From Triops longicaudatus (lineage: Eukaryota > Arthropoda > Branchiopoda > Notostraca > Triopsidae): a stretch of 64,000 nt of DNA. Shown here in pieces: positions 47,265 to 60,100 of the stretch; the stretch's first letter is position 1, and each line of letters starts with the position of its first letter. Under the pieces are notes generated by a model. That model saw only the letters and a program-made list of their open reading frames with translations. It was not told where the DNA came from and searched no databases. The translations under genes and the position numbers were made by a program. The DNA lies in NCBI GenBank assembly GCA_022885665.1, contig JAGQDJ010000035.1:215488-279487 (forward strand), given 5' to 3'.

Positions 47265-47445
47265 AATCTGCAGGTTGCTTAGAAAGTCCCAGTACACCTG
47301 TCTTCTTTTGGCTATAAAAAGTGCACACAAGAATTGTGTCCGTGATCCCTGCATTCGACATCGAGGAATCATCCCAACCGTAACAATGAAAGAAAGTCCG
47401 ACCACATCCACTGCCAATCACATTTTACGAATGCGGAAATAACTC
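47265..47445 (-). repeat. Dispersed repeat family R3, copy
   Basis: Shares AGAAAGTCCCAGTACACC and CACTGCCAATCACATTTT with 26265-26470, with an inverted relative at about 26770-26985. Confidence 0.5.
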
Positions 47446-48460
47446 ATATTTTAGCGTGTCACAGAGAAGTTACCTACAATAACTATCGTCGAAATCTAAT
47501 GCAATTCTGTGACCAACATATATTGCAAACTCTTACCATTTTGAAGGGCGATTTTATACATGACCTTAAAGCGATTGGCCGCCTCCTATGTTCAGAGCAC
47601 GAAATCACATCCTGCTGGTGCCGGTTATCTTTTATGGTTTTTCCTTAGGAACCCTGGTGTTGCACTTTTCCGCACGGAGCGCGAATCGAATGGTACCTTG
47701 GGAACTTAGTGCCAGTCCTCTGGCAATGGGTGTGTTTCTATAGGAAGCTGCGTTCCAGAAAAGTGCGGCAAGTGCAAGTTTTGCTGCGTCGACTTTTTCG
47801 GCGGTGTTGAGGTTCCAGAGCAGCTTTTTCGGCGACAGACATGAATTCAGAAGACAGATAAACGTTAATTTTCGCTCTTTTTTTAGAAGAAATGTTATAT
47901 CCAAGCAGTTGTGCGACAGTGAAAGAGAAACTATATACAAAATGAAATATAGAAGAGTGGCTCTTCATACAAACTTGTTATTTTAAGGCTAAAAGGCCTG
48001 AAATCGAAATGCTGTTTATGAGTACGGAAGCGTTTTTTAACAGGAATTTGGCAAATTGTATTAAAAATCAAATTCCTGCAGCTTTAACTGAACCTAAACA
48101 CCGTTTTCACACAATATCAGATATGTTGTTCACAAAGACAGAAATTTTCATTACGTTCAGTCGGGCTCCGTCATGTTGACAGAACAGCCATGCAAATCGC
48201 GTCTCTCTTTCGTTTGTGTTTTGAACTGTGCCCTGGAACCGCCAGGGTGCTGTGACGTAACAGGGCTGAAAACTTGGAAACTAGTGGAGCACCTAACCTG
48301 CATTCAGTTTTTCTAAGGAAAAACGCTATAATGTAGTAAAGTAAAGACGATAACTCGCTATTAGTTTTTTTTGCGGATATTTATTGTTGAGAACAAAATA
48401 CATTCTATTTTTCCGATAGTCGAATGCGAAACTCCTTGAACGTTAGACCGAGAGTGTTTC

Positions 48461-50831
48461 TTAATAAGTAGATCCTATGGGACCGATCTTGATGTTGCTG
48501 TACTTGACAGTAGCACCGGGATATTGTGATTCGACATCCTTAGGATCACCAGAGCTAGTCGAGCAAGGTCCACGAGCAATACCAGGTTTGCTGGGATCAG
48601 CGTCGGCGGGGTAGTTGGAATCCAACCACAACATGTGAACATCGTGGTCATCCCACAAGCTCATAACCAAGACCATACCCTTCTTAAGAGCAGCGCCCAT
48701 TTTCTTAATGCCTCCCTTCGTTTGGTGATCGTTGGTGTCACCAAAGGCACTCTTGGTACCCATGCACATTTCATCGGTAATGGAATCATATGCAGTGACA
48801 CCGCTAATGCTCACCTACAACAAGAGAATCATGATCGAGGAGCGATCAAAAAGAGCATCATGTCTATAAAAACTTACTTTAGAATTCTGGATAGTTTGAC
48901 CGTTCTGGACATAGAGACGACGGATTTCCTTGAGGTCACCGTTAGCTGTGCCATCAGTAGTTATGAACTGGGTGACCACAGTCATGGGCTTGGTGGTGTC
49001 GAGTTTGTAGCTAGAGCCAGGGCCATAGAAACTATGATCTCCCAAACGGTAAGAAGCGAAGTCGCAACCGTCTTTATCGCAAACGCCGTTGTACCTAACA
49101 ACAACTGTTGCTAAATCTCCACTTTTACACAAAATCGGTGTTCCAGATCTCCATAAAACATTAAAAAGTTAATGTAATCTAACTGGACCGACTGCAAGAA
49201 AATTCGACTGAATTTTTAGTACATTCACATAGTATTTTTTAAATATTTTTCAACAAACTAAATTATTTCCTGTTATTTGATTCTTCTCGTTTTAATTTAT
49301 CTACTATTCTGCTTGTTAGATTTTCAAGTGTTTTTACATTTGGTCTCGTAATTTTACTTTATAATAATTATTTAATTGGGTAGGATATAAAAAAAAAACT
49401 GATAATGGTTGAAAATATGAAACTTCCTGGAATATTGCTAAGAGGTGTTCGAAAAACGCTACCTGTCTCCGCTAGCGCTGTCACCACATTGGGTACCTTC
49501 GCATTGCGTTTGTTGGTCGACAGTGCAAGGGTGGGAGGTGTAAGCTTGGCTGTATTTGTTAGCTTCCCAGATATCCATTTCAGCACAGCAAGAGCCGTAG
49601 TGGCCAGTTCCAGAGTTTTCATCGTTAGGAGACGGTTTCCAATCCTTGTTGTTGGATTTGCCAGCAATCCATTTGATATCATGGGGGCATTGAGCATCGC
49701 AATAGCCAGTACCGTACTTGGCACCACCCTTGTTGGTAGGATATCTGGAAGCGCCACCATCGGCGTCCATCTCGACAAAGTACAAAGCACCGTTCAAACC
49801 GCATTCCAAGTTGGAAACATCAACGTCGAACGTGAATTCTTGGTTGAGCAAGCTGAACATGCGGTATCTGACAAGATTGACCAGAACAACACGTTGCAGT
49901 TAATTAAAATTTAGTGCAAACTGCAAGGCAACAATACTTGGAGCCGCTGGAGTCCAAGAGATAAGTACGGGAACCGATGTTCTTCGAGTAGGCACCTTGA
50001 GTGACAAACTTGAGCGTAAGAGCGTTGCCGGAGACAGTGGCGCCGTAGGTGTTGGTCCAGTCACTGGAGCTTACTCCGTCAATGGCGCAGTTGGAAGTGC
50101 ACGTGTCAGGATCGGGGCAGAGAGAAGCGTCCCAGAGATTACCAGTGTAACAGTTGGTGTAGCCAGAAGTCTATGAACAAAACATAGAAAACATTCTTCA
50201 ATAAATCACTCTTGAAGACACTTGTATAAAGGTTAGATCTATTAAGTTACAAAACTGAGTGGAGCGTTTACTCCGAGACGAACGGATCGAAGTGAGTGTT
50301 TCTGAAAAAAATCGGACTACGTTACCAGGGAAGTGGTTGCATTTAGAGACCGTTTGTAGTTGTATTCAACAAACCATTTTCTATTCCGCCCATTGGTGGC
50401 ATGTCGACGCGATCGAAGTTCGAAAACGCGATATTCAAGTGCGCAAAATTGGTACGAGAACTTGTAAATTTCTGTTTCGTGTGTGAATCTTTGTTGAGAT
50501 TAGGGTCTTGTAAGATTTAGATGTACTTTTTGTTTATTTTCTTTTGATCAAGGGAATCGAAAATAAACTGTTAACGATGAAGATTATATAAATACCGAGA
50601 AAAATACGAGGAGTGAAACAACGATCAAATGTTTAGTGAAAATGAGTAAACTACCGTGTGAGTCCATCTCCAGTTGGAATCCAAAACAATGCTGCCGGAT
50701 TCTTGCTGGCAGTTACCAGGTCCAGAGCACACCGAAATAGTGAAAGGCAGGGGTTGTTCAGGAGTCAATGTACCCACATTTTGGGATACAACTCCAGCCA
50801 CGAGGCAGGAGGCGAGGATCAGCAAACGCAT
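48461..50831 (-). CDS. GH7 cellobiohydrolase-like cellulase, secreted
   Basis: Glycoside hydrolase family 7 enzymes cleave crystalline cellulose with retention of configuration. Five minus-strand exons: 50831-50655, 50170-49938, 49867-49463, 49094-48878, 48814-48461, with GT/AG junctions in agreeing phases, giving 461 residues. A signal peptide (MRLLILASCLVAGVVSQ) is followed by SGSIVLDSNWRWTH, NCYTGN, YFVEMDADGG and the catalytic motif EMDIWEAN: nucleophile E233, D235 and acid/base E238 by analogy with Trichoderma Cel7A E212/D214/E217. Downstream are DGCDFASYRLG, FYGPG and MVLVMSLWDDH. Many cysteines fit the usual disulfides. There is no linker or cellulose-binding module; the protein ends just after the catalytic core. 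A TATA box is at 50906-50899 and AATAAA at 48385-48380. Animal GH7 genes are known from crustaceans such as Limnoria. Spliceosomal introns argue against contamination. Confidence 0.95.
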
Positions 50832-50898
50832 CTCGATGTGGTGGTCTAATTCAACTCCTTAGACGTCTTTCAACGATGACACAATTGCAGGTTGTCGC

Positions 50899-50906
50899 TT
50901 TATATA
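50899..50906 (-). promoter_or_regulatory. TATA box of the GH7 gene
   Basis: TATATAAA on the minus strand, 68 bases upstream of the ATG, leaving a 5'UTR of roughly 40 bases. A strong TATA fits high, tissue-specific expression, as reported for gut or hepatopancreas cellulases. Confidence 0.7.
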
Positions 50907-51939
50907 GGTCTTGGTGCCACTTATCCAAACATGTTCTAATCTCTTGTGTTATCTCTATTAAACAAATATACTTTCCAGTAGGTAATTCTGTCGGTAGGGG
51001 TCTTAAAAAACAAAGGATCTTCCTTAACACTTCTTACATGTCCTCCGCCCCACCCTAATCACTGTTTACAATTACGATTTTGGAAACAGAATATCAGAGG
51101 ATTCTGATAAACATAAAAGTTATACTACCGTCCGAACCTATCAAAAAAGAATATGGGACGTTAAGAGAGATATTCAGAGCCAATATTCAAGGCTTAGTGA
51201 TATATTTAACTTCGACGCAAAATGGCCTCTTATCTTTGCAAAATAAACTATGGTATTTTTCCTGTTGTGATATAGTGCTTTTGGTTTCGCAACTAACGTA
51301 GCGATATTCGTTGAATTGTGACATCTGTGTAAAACAGGCGTACTTTAACCTTTTTTGCCACGGACCAATGCCATCGGTGTGACAAAAGCCACGTACACTC
51401 TTTTTTGAAGGCAAATGAGTATGATATTCTTTTATGTAACTTCTCCCTTAGATTTTCAAGTAATACAGCCTCCGGAATTCTTGACACCATTTTGTTTGTC
51501 TGTGTTCTGCACGTAGACTACTACTTCGTTAAAGAACCGTATGGAATAGCACGTCAAAGGCTCAACCATTCCTGTATTGCAAAAATTAGACTTGATTTCG
51601 TTTCCAAACAATTTACTAAGGCCACCAAGTACGTTCCACTAAAGCTATTCGCACTTTACAAAGGTACGGTTTACGTTGTTTCTACAGACAAGCCCACGCA
51701 ACAAAAACCTTCACTGGTAAAAATTCTACGACAGTAACCGAACTACGCGGCTTTGTCGTACTGGAACTTTTGAAATTCGAGAATAATCAATGAGACTTTA
51801 AAAGCCCCAATTCGAAAAATGCTCGAAATACAATTTACCCTGGAAGTCGTAGGAAGTGAAAAGAAAACACCTTGCAGTCCATTAAACACAATTGCTTTTA
51901 TTTATTCGATTCATTCCAAATGCAATGGCGCTTTTGTAC

Positions 51940-52385
51940 TAAGAATCTAATTCGTTCATAGACGGCGTTCGCTCGAAAAAGCCCTCGTTGTAAGAGACGT
52001 TATATCTTATAAGACTGTAGGGAAATTGCTGTATTTCCATTTTACCTTACCAAATATAAACTAGAATAAGTGCTGCACTTTATTGCCAGTCAACTTTGCG
52101 CAAAATGATGAAATTCAAATAACATTCTCCTTTCAAGCTTTCAAGACAAACTCTTCGCTGTCCAAATTATTCAAATTGCTGACTTCTTCAACGTGTACTG
52201 AATTGAAAGTCAACAATTTCAATTCGTGAGCTTTTTTGTCTTATATCTTCTTATTAGCAGCAAGATTCAACTCCTCCCTGCTTTCTTTGTGTTTGTTGTA
52301 AGAGACAGCGTTCTTTTTACAAGACATTTTTTGACCGCAGCGCGCCTTCGTTAAACGAGTTGTTCGTTGTAAGGGATTGTAACAT
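51940..52385 (+). repeat. Dispersed repeat family R1, copy c
   Basis: Begins ATCTAATTCGTTCATAGACG, contains GTGTACTGAATTGAAAGTCA and ends near TTTTTTGACCGCAGCGCGCC, in the same order as the copies at 32.0 and 39.0 kb. Confidence 0.7.
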
Positions 52386-52799
52386 TATACCAAATTGACA
52401 ATTTGGTCCTTTGGTTAAGCTTTTCGTTCCTAGTCAAATTTGCAAACTTCAAACATGGAGCATACCATGTTTTATTGATGTGCCAAAGTGGAAGGTGTGC
52501 TGCAGTCGATAGAAATTTTCATTAAATGAAAACAGACATTACATACCTGATCATATTATATAATTGTCAAAAATGGTCCACAGATGCGACCCCCCTCGGA
52601 TCTTCTTGTTTCCAAAGCGCACCCAATGGGTAATAACTGCACTTAAACTTACATACATTCATGAACACATCCGGCATGCAGGGTAATCTTGAAAGAAAAA
52701 GGGCCTTTTTATCGTTTTGTTGCATATTTTGGCTATTCTTTCAGCAAAATCAATGTTTAAGCAGTTTTGGCTATGTAGATTGTTCTGCAGAATGAGACA

Positions 52800-53640
52800 A
52801 ACCTTTGTGACGTCACTTAAATTCCGGAAGTTTTGTATTTTTAAAGTTGGTATTCAAAGTTACCCTGCGATGAGTACAACTCTAAACGTGAACAAGAAAG
52901 TGCTCGAAAAAAATCAGATATAATACTTCTGTCAGAGAATTTCTTCGTGGCGTTGTTAACGTGAATAAACTGAACACGTTTAACGACTTTTTTAAAGAAA
53001 ATGACTTCAGCAGTTTTAAGAAAAAATGAACAAAAAGGTGGTGTTTTGGAGATTTTGGGGATGGTTTTAGTACATTTTTTTTTACATTTGAGACTTCTAT
53101 CTTCCCCATTATAAAATAAAAATTTCAGGTGTGGGGCAACCCTCTAACCCCCCATGAGTACGGCCTTTTGGCTGAATCTACCTTATTCGTTGCGTTGGGT
53201 TGGATATAACCGAAGAGGCCCAAGTCAGAAATACAAAGATCTGCTCAGTTTGCTAATTTTCTCTGTGTCGTTCCAATTTTAGTATATATAATGCCAAAGC
53301 ATTACAAATCCGTTCACAAATTCAAGCATCGAGCGGGGTGTTCCGTGCTAAAGCACGAAAGGTTTTTTGTATATGTTTAATGTGCCTTGTTTTAGTGGAT
53401 AGAAACAGCACGATAGACGAAATATCCACTATGTTCAATTTCATTGTTACTCAACAGTTAAATTTCGTAGCCTCCCACCGTAATCCTAAAATTCATTATT
53501 AGTGACAATGAAATCCCTCGCACCCAGCCTGTATGAGTCAGTCCCTTTTTGACCTCCTTTTGAACCAGACCTATTTCTTCAGCACACGATTTGATTGTTG
53601 TAAAATTAAGTTAAAAATAAATTATCTAAAGTGAGCAAAT
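52800..53640 (+). repeat. Dispersed repeat family R2, copy related to 1480-2240
   Basis: Two stretches match the KARS-DDB1 gap in the same order: 52800-52985 with about 1490-1680 (shared CAAAGTTACCC, GCGATGAG, GTGCTCGA/TTGCTCGA) and 53450-53625 with about 2080-2240 (shared CAACAGT, GCCTGTA, TTTGATTGTTGT). Confidence 0.55.
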
Positions 53641-54113
53641 TGCCTTATAAAAACAAAACCACTTCCCTGTCGCCGTTAGCGCGATTCTAGCGGCGACACG
53701 GGGATTACCTGAAAGTTTTGTCGCCATGTGACGCTAGCATACAGCATCTCACAAGTAAACAGTAGGGGCGTGGTTGTTTTGTTTTCGTCTTCGAGTTGAC
53801 TCAGTGATGTTACGTGTAAAGATAATTCCGAATTAATTGTTTTCAAGAAAATATGAATCAGAATGAACTAACACGTGGTACGCATTTAGAGTCGTCTTTT
53901 GCGTAATGGATTTGTCATGCTGTGTTGGTCGTCACTCAATTACGTACAAGTCCCGGGCCTGTCAAGGATAAAAGTGATCCCGAGTTCGTAGCTTTAGGTT
54001 CCTGTTCAGTGTACACATGTTTTTTCTCTTTAATACGACGCTGTAACCTACTTGGAAGTCTACTTTAAAATTCATCCTTGGCGACTAAAAGTTCAGGTGA
54101 CCCAGTTTTTATC

Positions 54114-57100
54114 ATGGCAGAGCGTGGTGGCAAAGTGCCAGCGACTTCTGCTGGCTACAAACCTATGCCTATGAAATTGTTCGCTGCCTGGGAAGTTGAT
54201 CGTACTCCACCAAATTGTGTACCAAGGTATCTTACCTAGTTCCTTTACTCCCTGTCAAAGGGAATTCTTCATTCTTTCGTCACAAAAATGTCTAAAAATC
54301 CGTTGACTTCCACTTGCCACTGTAATGTTAATAAATTTCATTGTTGTTAGGTTATGTTCTTTGACCATAAATCGACTCGTAATACTCAAACCAATGGGTC
54401 CTGATCTAACGTCCGTTGTTCTGGCTGTCAAAATGGAGGTATACAACAGCAATACGCTTTTTAACAGTTCCTAATTTAGAAGTCCTTTATTTAGAATTCT
54501 ATACTTTTTCTAGGTTGACAAGTTATAAAAATTGCGATAAAAATTGCTTTTACATCCCATATCTATTCTCTGTACATCTTTTACATTCATATTTTTAGTT
54601 ATGTTTACGTAACATTAGTACGTTGTTTTATTTATTATGTGTTACGGCCCTTTTTCATTGTATTTTTATTGCTTGTTACTTTTCTATTGTCACGTGATTC
54701 TTATTAGTTTATTTTCTTATTTGTGTTACCTGATGAGAAAAGCCATACTTGATAAATGTGATTTACAAATTCGTCAAATACGTTTACCGTGGTTTATTCT
54801 AGAAGGATAAATTATTCCAAAGTTGTGGTTTTTCGTACGAAAGGAAACTGGTACAGCGCTATAGCCTGTAATTTTCGTATATTTAAACGGAAAGTTCCGT
54901 TAGTTTAAAAGATTATCGTAAATTAATCTTACATAACCTGACCTTAGTTTCAGCAATTTAACCTAACCCTTTCAATATTACCTAAATAGCCTAACTTTAA
55001 TAATTTACATCGCTAAGAACTTTGTAGTAACTAATAAATTTTATTTAGCAATTTAATGTACAGTACTTGCTTTATTTAATAATTTATGTAATTTCATAAT
55101 TTACTTTACTTAAAGTAAACTAGCCTACCTAACTTTGCCTAATTTAGTTGAACCTAGCTTTGATCATCTAACCTACTTTAACCTAAATTCACTTAATCTG
55201 AATGACGTTGTACTGCATTAGCTTCAGAAGTCACACTTGAACTTAAAAAGAACACTCCGTTATAAGCGAATATTATGTATTGTTATAATGTTTTGCAACT
55301 TAAGCAATTAATACAGATTCACAGTTTTTTGTTGAAAGCGACTCCTGTATTCAATTGTGCGTTTTATTCGTGTTTATATGTTGCGAAATCCTTCGGTACT
55401 TTTTTGTATCATTTATGTGTTTATATCATTTTCTGTTTGCATATCCTTCAACGGATTTTCTCACACTTTATTTGAATTTTACAGAGTACGAAACGAACAT
55501 TGCGTTCCAACGATATTCCTTTGCCGCCTAATGGGCTTTTGGATACTGAATTGGAGCTAAGCTTCGCTTTACAAGTAGATTTCTTTCCTACAAACGAGTT
55601 TGCTTGACTTATAAATCTACGTTTAATTGTATGCATTTAGTATCCGCATTACTTGAAGCAAGATTGCAATAAGTTACATGTCATCTTACAGCGTCGGAAA
55701 CGCTACAAGAATAGAACCATACTAGGTTTCAAATCTTTGGCAGCTGGCGTCATCAATATGTCACAAGTACAAGAACATGTTGCAATATTATAGCTTGGCG
55801 TCCTTTTTTATAAAAATCGAAGGCCTTAGTGTTATCTTTACTGACATCATTTTCTAATTTCGTAGGCTTTACAGCGCCAGACCGATTTGGAGTTGGAGTT
55901 ACATAGCGAACTTAAAGAAAAAGGCGGTTTGAGCTTAATTGCGCGAGTGAGCATTCAAGGCTTGTCTTCCCAACCTGTTGACAACGAAGAAGGCGCGGAC
56001 AGACCTAAAGTACTGTCTCTGGGGCTTGGAGATAACCCAGGTTTGTTGTTTTTTAAGTTTAATTATACTCACATTTCATCAGTCATACGCCAGGCAGACC
56101 TCGCTTTACAATTTTTCCTTATGGAGTCCTCGCTTGACAAATTTTGTCGTATTTGGCTTATTTGCATTGTACCAAATGTTCACAGCCCAAAAAAAAAAAA
56201 TTATAAAGCGGTGGTATGTTTGTAGTGGATACAGTTACCACGAAAAAAGGATGAGTTTTAAAATTCTTTTTTATTCAACTTTTTTATATGGCACCTTTTA
56301 AATCCTTCCATTTGGGCACAACCACACTTATGGGGGTAAAAACTTGGATCGAATTACTTTTTATACACTTGTAATGTAACTTTGCGTTGCATCACACATT
56401 TGGGTTGCCCGCGTAACGAACAATGACTTTGTATCTGTGATTTTGTACGTGTCTTTTATGGCTGTCCGCTGTATTGCATTGTAGCTGTGCAACCATTATT
56501 GTTGTACTTGTCACGTCGATTAACGCATGCTCACCCTTCACCTCTTCCATTTCGTCCCCCGACGCTGTCGTCTCTAGACCGGCACGTGGGTGTGGCTGAT
56601 TTTCGCTATTCAGATGAAGAAGATGACAGCAGCAACGACGACGAGGGGTCCGACTCCGAAACCATGATGATGGACGACCGCTTGGATCGCGTTGACCGCC
56701 GACCTCGTCCCCGGAAATCGAGCCGTACCAAGATTTTGAGCCTACCTCCCAATGCCCGAGTAAATTTAATTTTGTTATGTTTTAACTTTATGTGTTCATT
56801 GTAGCATTTTTGTGTTAATTTTTGCGACTAATTTTACTCCTTTTGTTATAGCAACGCAATCTGAAACAAAAGTTCATCGCTTTGTTGAAAAGATTCAAAA
56901 TCACCGAAGACTTACAAGGTCTAGCACAAGGCAGTGGTGCCTTAGATCCGAAATTGGCAGGTAGGTTACCTTTCTTTGCAGCTTTTGAAGTGATTTCAGA
57001 ATCCAATCAAATTTGCTGCAAATCAAAATTTGGTTATTAGTAGGAAGAAAATAAGCACGTTATAATGGAGATCAGAAGATCAAATTATAAAGCTGGAAGA

Positions 57101-60100
57101 TAAAATGAAGCGATTATTTATAATTGATTATGTATTGCCTGTTCATAAAAATCTTATGAAAAATCACATATTTTCACAAGGAAAGGGATCATTTATAATA
57201 ATCATCAATAGGCGGTGATATAGGGATGGATCCCGGCGATATTGAAGATCTCTTTGACGAGCTGGAAGATCTGAGTGACTCAGGACCTGAAATGGATACA
57301 TTAAGTGTTACATCTACTCCGAAACCTTCTCTTCGCCCATTTTTCGCCTCCAGTCGTTCATTGATCCATGAGCCTTTACCACTCCCACGTAAGTTTCTTC
57401 TCGCTTAACGATCTCTGAGTTGTAATTTCGTTACTAATAAAGTGTGTACTCATTCTTTCATAGGTGTTATTGAGAAGAATGATCGTTTGAGTGACGAAAG
57501 CTCGAAGAAAGCCGACTCGGACTCGCACGCCGAAGGTTTGACCGATCAAGAACAGAGCGACCCTACTTACCCCTTGCACCCCGTATCGCCCCCTGTTGCC
57601 AAGCCGCAGGAAGACAAAACTAAGGTGAATGACGAAACATTTATTTCCACTTTTTCTCTAATTTTAAAATATTATGCGTTTTTGGCTTTTTTGGGTGTGA
57701 CCATGATCGTTGTTCATGTCCTGGGGGTAAATTTTTTGGTGATGGTTTTTGTGATGCTGCCTACGACTTAAAAACAAAAAGAGTTCGGAATCACGACGTA
57801 GTAGATTGTTCAGTCGTGGTGATAAAACGTTCGCGTCGATGCGCGAGAATAAGGACAAGAAAGATAAGGAAAAGGAGAGTAAATGGGAAAAAGACACCAA
57901 AGAAAAGTTGGACAGCAGGACAACAGCAACAACAACACACGCCCATTTAGAGAAGATGCCTAGTCTTCTTTTAGATACAAGTGTAAGTTGACCCGAATTT
58001 TATTGATGACTCCACCCAGCACTTGCTCAGCCTATTTCCCCTTCTTGGGCAACTGTTGAACACAAGACTCACCAAAAAGAGATGGTACTTCTCTATTTTA
58101 CTTGGTTTTTGCTACTGTAAAAGGAAGACTGTACTTTAGAAGACTTAGCAATTCCAGACACCTCTGTCTTGAAAACTCTACCTAACCTAATCTTACCTAA
58201 CCTAGATTAACCTAAAATCTAAATAATTGAATTTAAGTCACATACAACCCAGTGAAATGACTTTGCGCAGCTTTGGTCCGTACCTTACCTAATTTACCCT
58301 AATCCTACTTAACCTAGGTTAACCTAACCTTACCAAGATGGTATTAGCACATATTACTTAACTTTATATAAGATTACCTAACTTCGCCTACCTTAACCTA
58401 GCGTAGTCTTATTAACCTAGCTTAACCTTACTAACTTCACCATCCTAGCCGAGCTTAACTCACTCTTACCCAAGTTAATTAAAATTTTCCTTTACGATGA
58501 ATTTTGAAAACTAATTTCGAAAGAAAAGTAATGGCATTTTTACATAGATGCCATTTCGTATACTTTCTTTAAACCTCAGATGTCTAAAAAAATTTTTTCC
58601 AAAACCACCTCCAAACCAAAATCCTGGGTATGGTTCTGCATGTATAGCTAGTATGACCAGTTATTCCACCTTAAATAGTCAAGGTTTCGAAAATTAGAAC
58701 AGGGTGTATAATAGAGAAGTACCGAAGAGAGCATGGCATGGTTGGCTAGTATAGGAAAATTCACCATCACGCAATTGCTGGATAGATTACCTTGGCTTTG
58801 TGTAGCAAAGAGTTGCTGGCTATGTACCTGTCTCGCATGGAGAAGATCCTTGCGTATGCCTTTTTATGGCTTTATCGAACCTATGCGCTGCATACAGCCT
58901 GTGTTGTTGGTTTAGTACGCTTTAAAATGTTCATCCCTATTGCCTGTATGGAACGTCTTGGCTCTGAGAATTTAATAGCTAATATGTGTTGTTGAAATGT
59001 TCAGCCGCGGAAACTGTTGCTCGAACAGTTGTCAAAATGTCTGCAGCCGGATGATCTCTTGCCGGATCACATTTTGCTGGTCAATGGAGCTGAACCAGTT
59101 GGTGCGGCTTTGGCTTCCCGACTTCAGGATCGTCATCCGAGGTTAATATGGACCCAAAGCGGCGCAGATGTGCGGGCCAGTATTACGTGTATCGTCAACA
59201 AAATTCAGAAATTGTAAGTGTATATATTCTTCGTTTACTAGATTTGGCACATTTTACGTACTACAACTAACCGAAAAAATTTTAATCTGGTGCATCAGAC
59301 CTGGGCATTACAGGCATGTACAAGTCAGTTCAAATAAAATTTAAAGCTAGTTCTGAAAACTTAGTTAATTTTCAAACGTAGAAAGAAAAGTCAGTTCTTT
59401 TTATTCATTCTTGGAATAATTTTGCCAAGTCGATACCCAGACTCCAGATGATCTACCAGAACCATGCGAAGTACTATGAAATACGGTGTTAATTTGCGTG
59501 TGTAAATGTGTTTTAAAAATGAGGTACACGAAGCCTGCACATTATTACTAAAAAGCTTCTGTCGCCAGTATTATTCGGAGTAATTTTTGTGTGGACCGTG
59601 TGTGAGGTTAACATTGTGATACTATTGTTACTCTTTGTTGATTTACTTGTATATTTGAACTTTCCGCTTTACAGTTGTAATAGCAATGCAAAGCCACCAC
59701 CACCTATCAAAGTTGTCTTGGCCGGATCTGATCAGTTTATAAACTCGGTGTTGCGTCCCTATGTCGACCAATTCTCCAGTAAACCGCCGGAGTGGCAGAA
59801 TTACTTGCGTTTTTTGATTCTTCCGCTAGGTAAGTACTGTTTCAGAGAGCAAAATTAAATTTCACCCACTTGGTTCCTGCGTTTTGATAGGTAACAGCGT
59901 ACTAGGCCGGTACTTGTGCAGCCTAGATCGAATCTATCATGCCAATTTCGGCGAATGCTGGCGCGAACTCATGGAAAGGGGTTTGAATGGCTCGGAAAGT
60001 GTTCAGTCGCCGACGGTTCAGGGCTTTTCGTACAAAGCTGACACGCAGGAAATTTTAAATCGTCTACAACGCTACATTCACGGAAGTGCGGTGACATTGC

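Larger units (their letters stand above)
44143..48460. other. Region between oxygenase B and the GH7 gene
   Basis: Contains block-B remnants homologous to 36.9-38.5 kb (about 45.4-47.1 kb), a fold-back insertion (about 46278-46510) and a dispersed repeat copy (about 47265-47445). No intact gene supported. The last 80 bases hold the GH7 3'UTR. Confidence 0.5.
50907..54113. other. Intergenic, GH7 to PACS, repeat-rich
   Basis: A 110-codon plus-strand frame at 51405-51737 has no recognised homology. R1 copy c (about 51940-52385) and R2-type sequence (about 52800-52985 and 53450-53625) account for much of the rest. No gene supported. Confidence 0.5.

Noticed and set aside
48635..49914. Plus-strand frames of 159 and 169 codons over the GH7 gene
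   Set aside because: Antisense shadows of GH7 exons, with no independent start, splice or family evidence.
51405..51737. 110-codon plus-strand frame in the GH7-PACS gap
   Set aside because: No homology, signal, splice or promoter evidence, and it is surrounded by repeats.
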